Shown here piece by piece: positions 15,284 to 17,175 of a DNA stretch of 17,175 bases. This stretch comes from Planctomycetota bacterium (GTDB taxonomy: Bacteria; Planctomycetota; Phycisphaerae; WQYP01). The notes beneath the pieces are model-generated. The model searched no databases, had not been told where the DNA came from, and worked only from the letters and a program-made list of their open reading frames with translations. The stretch is taken from NCBI GenBank assembly GCA_021809365.1, contig JAKBAC010000064.1, positions 1 to 17,175 of the forward strand, given 5' to 3'. The position numbers were made by a program, and so were the translations under genes. Position 1 is the first letter of the stretch; every line of letters begins with the position of its first letter.

Positions 15284-15312
15284 TTGCATAGAACACTATT
15301 ACACTATATAAT
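15284..15312 (+). promoter_or_regulatory. Predicted strong sigma70-type promoter of the arsR operon
   Basis: TTGCAT (15284-15289), 17-base spacer, perfect TATAAT (15307-15312). Start of transcription would be near 15319, leaving a leader of only about 20 bases that still contains GGAG 6 bases before the ATG. Confidence 0.68.
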
Positions 15313-15323
15313 GTAATAGTGTT
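15292..15323. promoter_or_regulatory. 32-bp near-perfect palindrome, ArsR-type operator
   Basis: Outer arms AACACTATTACA (15292-15303) and TGTAATAGTGTT (15312-15323) are perfect inverted repeats of 12 bp; the core has a TATATA palindrome with a single mismatched pair (15304/15311). It covers the spacer end, the whole -10 box and the start site, which is where ArsR/SmtB repressors bind their own promoters. Autorepression by the adjacent gene, relieved by a metal or metalloid, is the natural reading. Confidence 0.8.
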
Positions 15324-15338
15324 TATTTGGAGTAGTTT

Positions 15339-15698
15339 ATGCCTCGACTCGTAATTGCCAAGTGCCCGCCGAAGCTGCGGATTTCGGAGCGTCCGCTCTT
15401 AACCGCTGAGCAAGCCAACGACCTGGGCGAACTGTTCTGGATACTTAGCAACGATACGCGACTTCGGCTTCTGCACGCACTGGTGCGGGATCAGGAGTTG
15501 TGCGTTAATGAACTTGCCGCCGAAGTGGAGATGAAACCACAGGCGGTGTCGAACCAACTGCAACGCCTTGCGGATCGCGGCATTGTGCGAACGCGGCGCA
15601 ATGGCACAGCCATGTATTACCGAATTGTTGATCCCTGCGTGGTCAGCCTGCTGGAGCACGGTATTTGTCTGGCCGAGGATTCCAGGAGCCGCGAATGA
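15339..15698 (+). CDS. arsR: ArsR/SmtB-family metal-responsive repressor
   Basis: A 119-residue winged helix-turn-helix repressor that typically leaves its operator when a metal or metalloid ion binds. The core FWILSNDTRLRLLHAL and the recognition helix region MKPQAVSNQLQRLADRGIV are canonical, followed by the wing RRNGTAMYYRI. Candidate ligands are C55 in ELCVNEL (the alpha-3 site; R773 ArsR has ELCVCDL, so only the first Cys is kept), C100 and C110 in DPCVVSLLEHGIC, H107, and C9 near the N-terminus. This set differs from classical arsenic ArsR and partly recalls the cadmium/lead sensor CmtR, so the inducer cannot be told. GGAG lies 6 bases before the ATG, and a large palindrome covers the promoter. 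The stop overlaps the next start (ATGA). Confidence 0.93.
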   Translation: MPRLVIAKCPPKLRISERPLLTAEQANDLGELFWILSNDTRLRLLHALVRDQELCVNELAAEVEMKPQAVSNQLQRLADRGIVRTRRNGTAMYYRIVDPCVVSLLEHGICLAEDSRSRE

Positions 15699-16879
15699 AG
15701 AGCGTTTCCCTGGACATTATGAAGCCGGGCGAAGCCGAGGCGGTTGCCCGCCTGCGGGAGGCTGTCGATGCCAAAAAATGCTGGCGCTGCGGTTGTTTAC
15801 ACAATTCGCTTGCCGCCATTGACAAAGCGCTGCCGATGGATCGGCGATCCGCAGCTTTGGCTGCGGTCATTGAGGAGGCGCGTCAGCGGCTGGTGCCGGT
15901 GCAGTACGACTGTCTCGGGTGCGAGGTCTGTTTTCCCCCTCTGGCCATGAACGCGTTGCAGATCAACGATGAAGCCTGCCCCAGCGAAAAGGTGGACGCC
16001 CGCGCGGGCTGGCCGCCGCTTGCCGGATCCTACTCAGTGCTGCAATTCCATGCTCCGGTTGCCCTCTGCACGCTGACCGATGAAAAACTTGCCGTCGAAG
16101 CCGCATCACAACACTGGCCCGATGTCTCGATTGTCGGCACTATGTACACGGAGAATTTGGGCATAGAAAGGGTCGTTGAAAACGTCGTTACCAACGCCAA
16201 TATCCGATTCCTGATCCTTTGCGGTCCCGACTCACGTCAGACAATCGGGCACCTTCCGGGACAGTCTATGCTGGCATTGGCTCAATCCGGATTGGAGGTG
16301 GGCGGCCGAATCTTAGGCGCAAAAGGGAAACGTCCGATCGTGCGGAACATCGGCCGGGATATGGTGGAACATTTCCGACATACCGTTGAAGTCGTTGACC
16401 TGATCGGCGTAACAGACTTGACCTCCATTTCCCAAGCTGTCAGCGCATGCAAGGCACGCTCGCCCGGCCCGGCTGCGCCGTGGATATCCACCCAGAGCGT
16501 GCCGGTAATTTCCGGGTATAAACCCGAAAAAATGGTATCCGATCCCGCAGGATATTTCGTCGTTTATGTGGATCGGCCAAAACGCAAGCTGTCACTAGAA
16601 CATTACCAGAACACCGGCGTTTTAGACGTAATCGTGGAAGGAACATCGGCCGCTGAAATTTATATACCTGTAATAGAACGGCAATTCATCTCCCGGCTGG
16701 ACCATGCCGCCTATCTGGGCAGAGAGCTGGCGCGAGCGGAATTTTCGCTGGGCACGGGAGAACCCTATGTGCAAGATGCGGCACCGGAAGCGCGAACTTC
16801 TCTGCCGGAGACCGGTGCTCCTTCAACCAGGACATCATCTTGCGGTTGTGGACCTGAACCAAAGGAGAACGAACAATGA
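15695..16879 (+). CDS. Cys-rich MtrA-like / DUF4346-like protein (putative corrinoid methyl carrier)
   Basis: A 394-residue protein starting at ATG 15695, with AGGAG 6 bases upstream and a 4-base overlap with arsR. The N-terminal 95 residues carry C29-x2-C32-x-C34, C73-x2-C76-x2-C79 and C95, a likely Fe-S or metal site. The middle (about 115-265) resembles subunit A of archaeal tetrahydromethanopterin S-methyltransferase: ALCTLTDEKLAVEA, GTMYTENLGIERVVENV, NIRFLILCGPDS, then GHLPGQS with H186, and GRILGAKGKRPIVRNI. In archaeal MtrA a histidine binds the corrinoid cobalt. The C-terminal part (about 288-365, FVVYVDRPKRKLSLEHY) looks like DUF4346. The tail ends with SCGCG. There is no membrane anchor. 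The reaction is unknown; corrinoid-linked methyl transfer and metal handling are both inferences. Next gene overlaps by ATGA. Confidence 0.82.
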   Translation: MKSVSLDIMKPGEAEAVARLREAVDAKKCWRCGCLHNSLAAIDKALPMDRRSAALAAVIEEARQRLVPVQYDCLGCEVCFPPLAMNALQINDEACPSEKVDARAGWPPLAGSYSVLQFHAPVALCTLTDEKLAVEAASQHWPDVSIVGTMYTENLGIERVVENVVTNANIRFLILCGPDSRQTIGHLPGQSMLALAQSGLEVGGRILGAKGKRPIVRNIGRDMVEHFRHTVEVVDLIGVTDLTSISQAVSACKARSPGPAAPWISTQSVPVISGYKPEKMVSDPAGYFVVYVDRPKRKLSLEHYQNTGVLDVIVEGTSAAEIYIPVIERQFISRLDHAAYLGRELARAEFSLGTGEPYVQDAAPEARTSLPETGAPSTRTSSCGCGPEPKENEQ

Positions 16880-17175
16880 AACACCTGAGGGACCGTGCAA
16901 AAATAACTTCACACTTTCTGGCTGGCCCTTTCGGCCGTTGGCATCGTTGTTCGCTCCTTACAGACCCACTGGCGGGGTATGCGCGTCGCTCACGCCTCGC
17001 CAGCGGCCAAAATCCCTGCACCAAAAAATATGAATTTATTTTTGCGCAATCCCTTATCTTTGCTATCGCAATATTTTTCGCGTTTTCGACGATCCTGCCC
17101 GCCGGGGCCATATTTTCCAGTGTGCCTCCAGCGACGGCTCCCCGTTCCCCGACAGTCCGAGCCGTGGCCTCCCAT
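16876..17175 (+). CDS. Third ORF of the arsR operon, membrane-spanning, cut by window edge
   Basis: Begins with an ATGA overlap with the preceding stop and has GGAG 8 bases upstream, so initiation here is well supported. The frame stays open for 100 codons to the window end. The first 50 residues (MKHLRDRAKITSHF, then many Arg and Gly) match no known pattern and are encoded by a structured stretch (16933-17008). Residues about 54-80 (FIFAQSLIFAIAIFFAF onward, ending LPAGA) form one strong hydrophobic segment that could be a signal peptide or anchor, followed by a Pro/Ala/Ser-rich linker. One possibility is an exported or membrane partner whose N-terminus has been extended by an inserted repeat. 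Family not recognised. Confidence 0.5.
   Translation, partial: MKHLRDRAKITSHFLAGPFGRWHRCSLLTDPLAGYARRSRLASGQNPCTKKYEFIFAQSLIFAIAIFFAFSTILPAGAIFSSVPPATAPRSPTVRAVASH
16933..17008. repeat. Imperfect long hairpin inside the start of the third arsR-operon ORF
   Basis: GGCCGTTGGC (16933-16942) and GCCAGCGGCC (16999-17008) form a 10-bp inverted repeat with one G-T wobble. Inside it GGCGGGG (16971-16977) faces CCTCGCC (16995-17001), sharing three bases with the outer arm. The shape suggests a small mobile or dispersed repeat rather than coding sequence. No second copy was found in the window. Confidence 0.3.

Noticed and set aside
15665..15694. Upstream start for the MtrA-like protein at 15665
   Set aside because: It would overlap arsR by 34 bases without a ribosome site; ATG 15695 has AGGAG and the ATGA overlap.
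16990..17175. Minus-strand 61-codon frame at the right edge
   Set aside because: Opposite to a frame supported by an ATGA overlap and ribosome site; no motif of its own.

Overview
The window reads as a chromosomal segment of a free-living Gram-negative bacterium. The Rrf2 subtype, the short-Q-loop cytochrome bd, the cysD/cysNC pair, and an MtrA/DUF4346-like protein in a bacterium all suggest Planctomycetota (Phycisphaerae-like) or a neighbouring phylum. That is inference from gene style; there is no rRNA marker here. Most genes are housekeeping or core metabolism. No tRNA, rRNA, CRISPR array, transposase or phage gene was seen.

Layout. 1-1900 (minus): cydA and the first 61 codons of cydB, cut by the window edge. 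1862-2440 (plus): a divergent Rrf2-family regulator whose promoter overlaps the cydA promoter. 2499-6018 (minus): rpsO, pnp and a soluble sensor histidine kinase in one transcription unit. 6211-9276 (plus): cysD and fused cysNC (sulfate activation), with a strong promoter and a palindrome at the start site. 9248-10426 (minus): hemC followed by a 50-residue zinc-ribbon gene that runs antisense into the end of cysNC. 10789-13172 (plus): a YghZ-type aldo/keto reductase, ispE and a small membrane-anchored protein of unknown function. 13162-14813 (minus): a NifS/SCL-like cysteine desulfurase overlapping by ATGA an NTF2-like gene that is broken by one in-frame TAA. 15284-17175 (plus): an ArsR-type repressor under a 32-bp palindromic operator, a Cys-rich MtrA/DUF4346-like protein, and the start of a third, membrane-spanning ORF. 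These last three are joined by ATGA overlaps.

How the parts fit. CysD and CysNC turn sulfate into APS and PAPS, and the cysteine desulfurase mobilises sulfur from cysteine. hemC supplies tetrapyrrole (haem, and corrinoid if made), which both cytochrome bd and an MtrA-like corrinoid protein would need. rpsO-pnp is the widespread ribosome/RNA-decay operon. The least explained and most interesting block is the ArsR-controlled operon at the right end: a metal-sensor-type repressor controlling a bacterial relative of the archaeal corrinoid methyltransferase subunit MtrA, with an added Cys-rich N-terminus and a CGC motif near the C-terminus.
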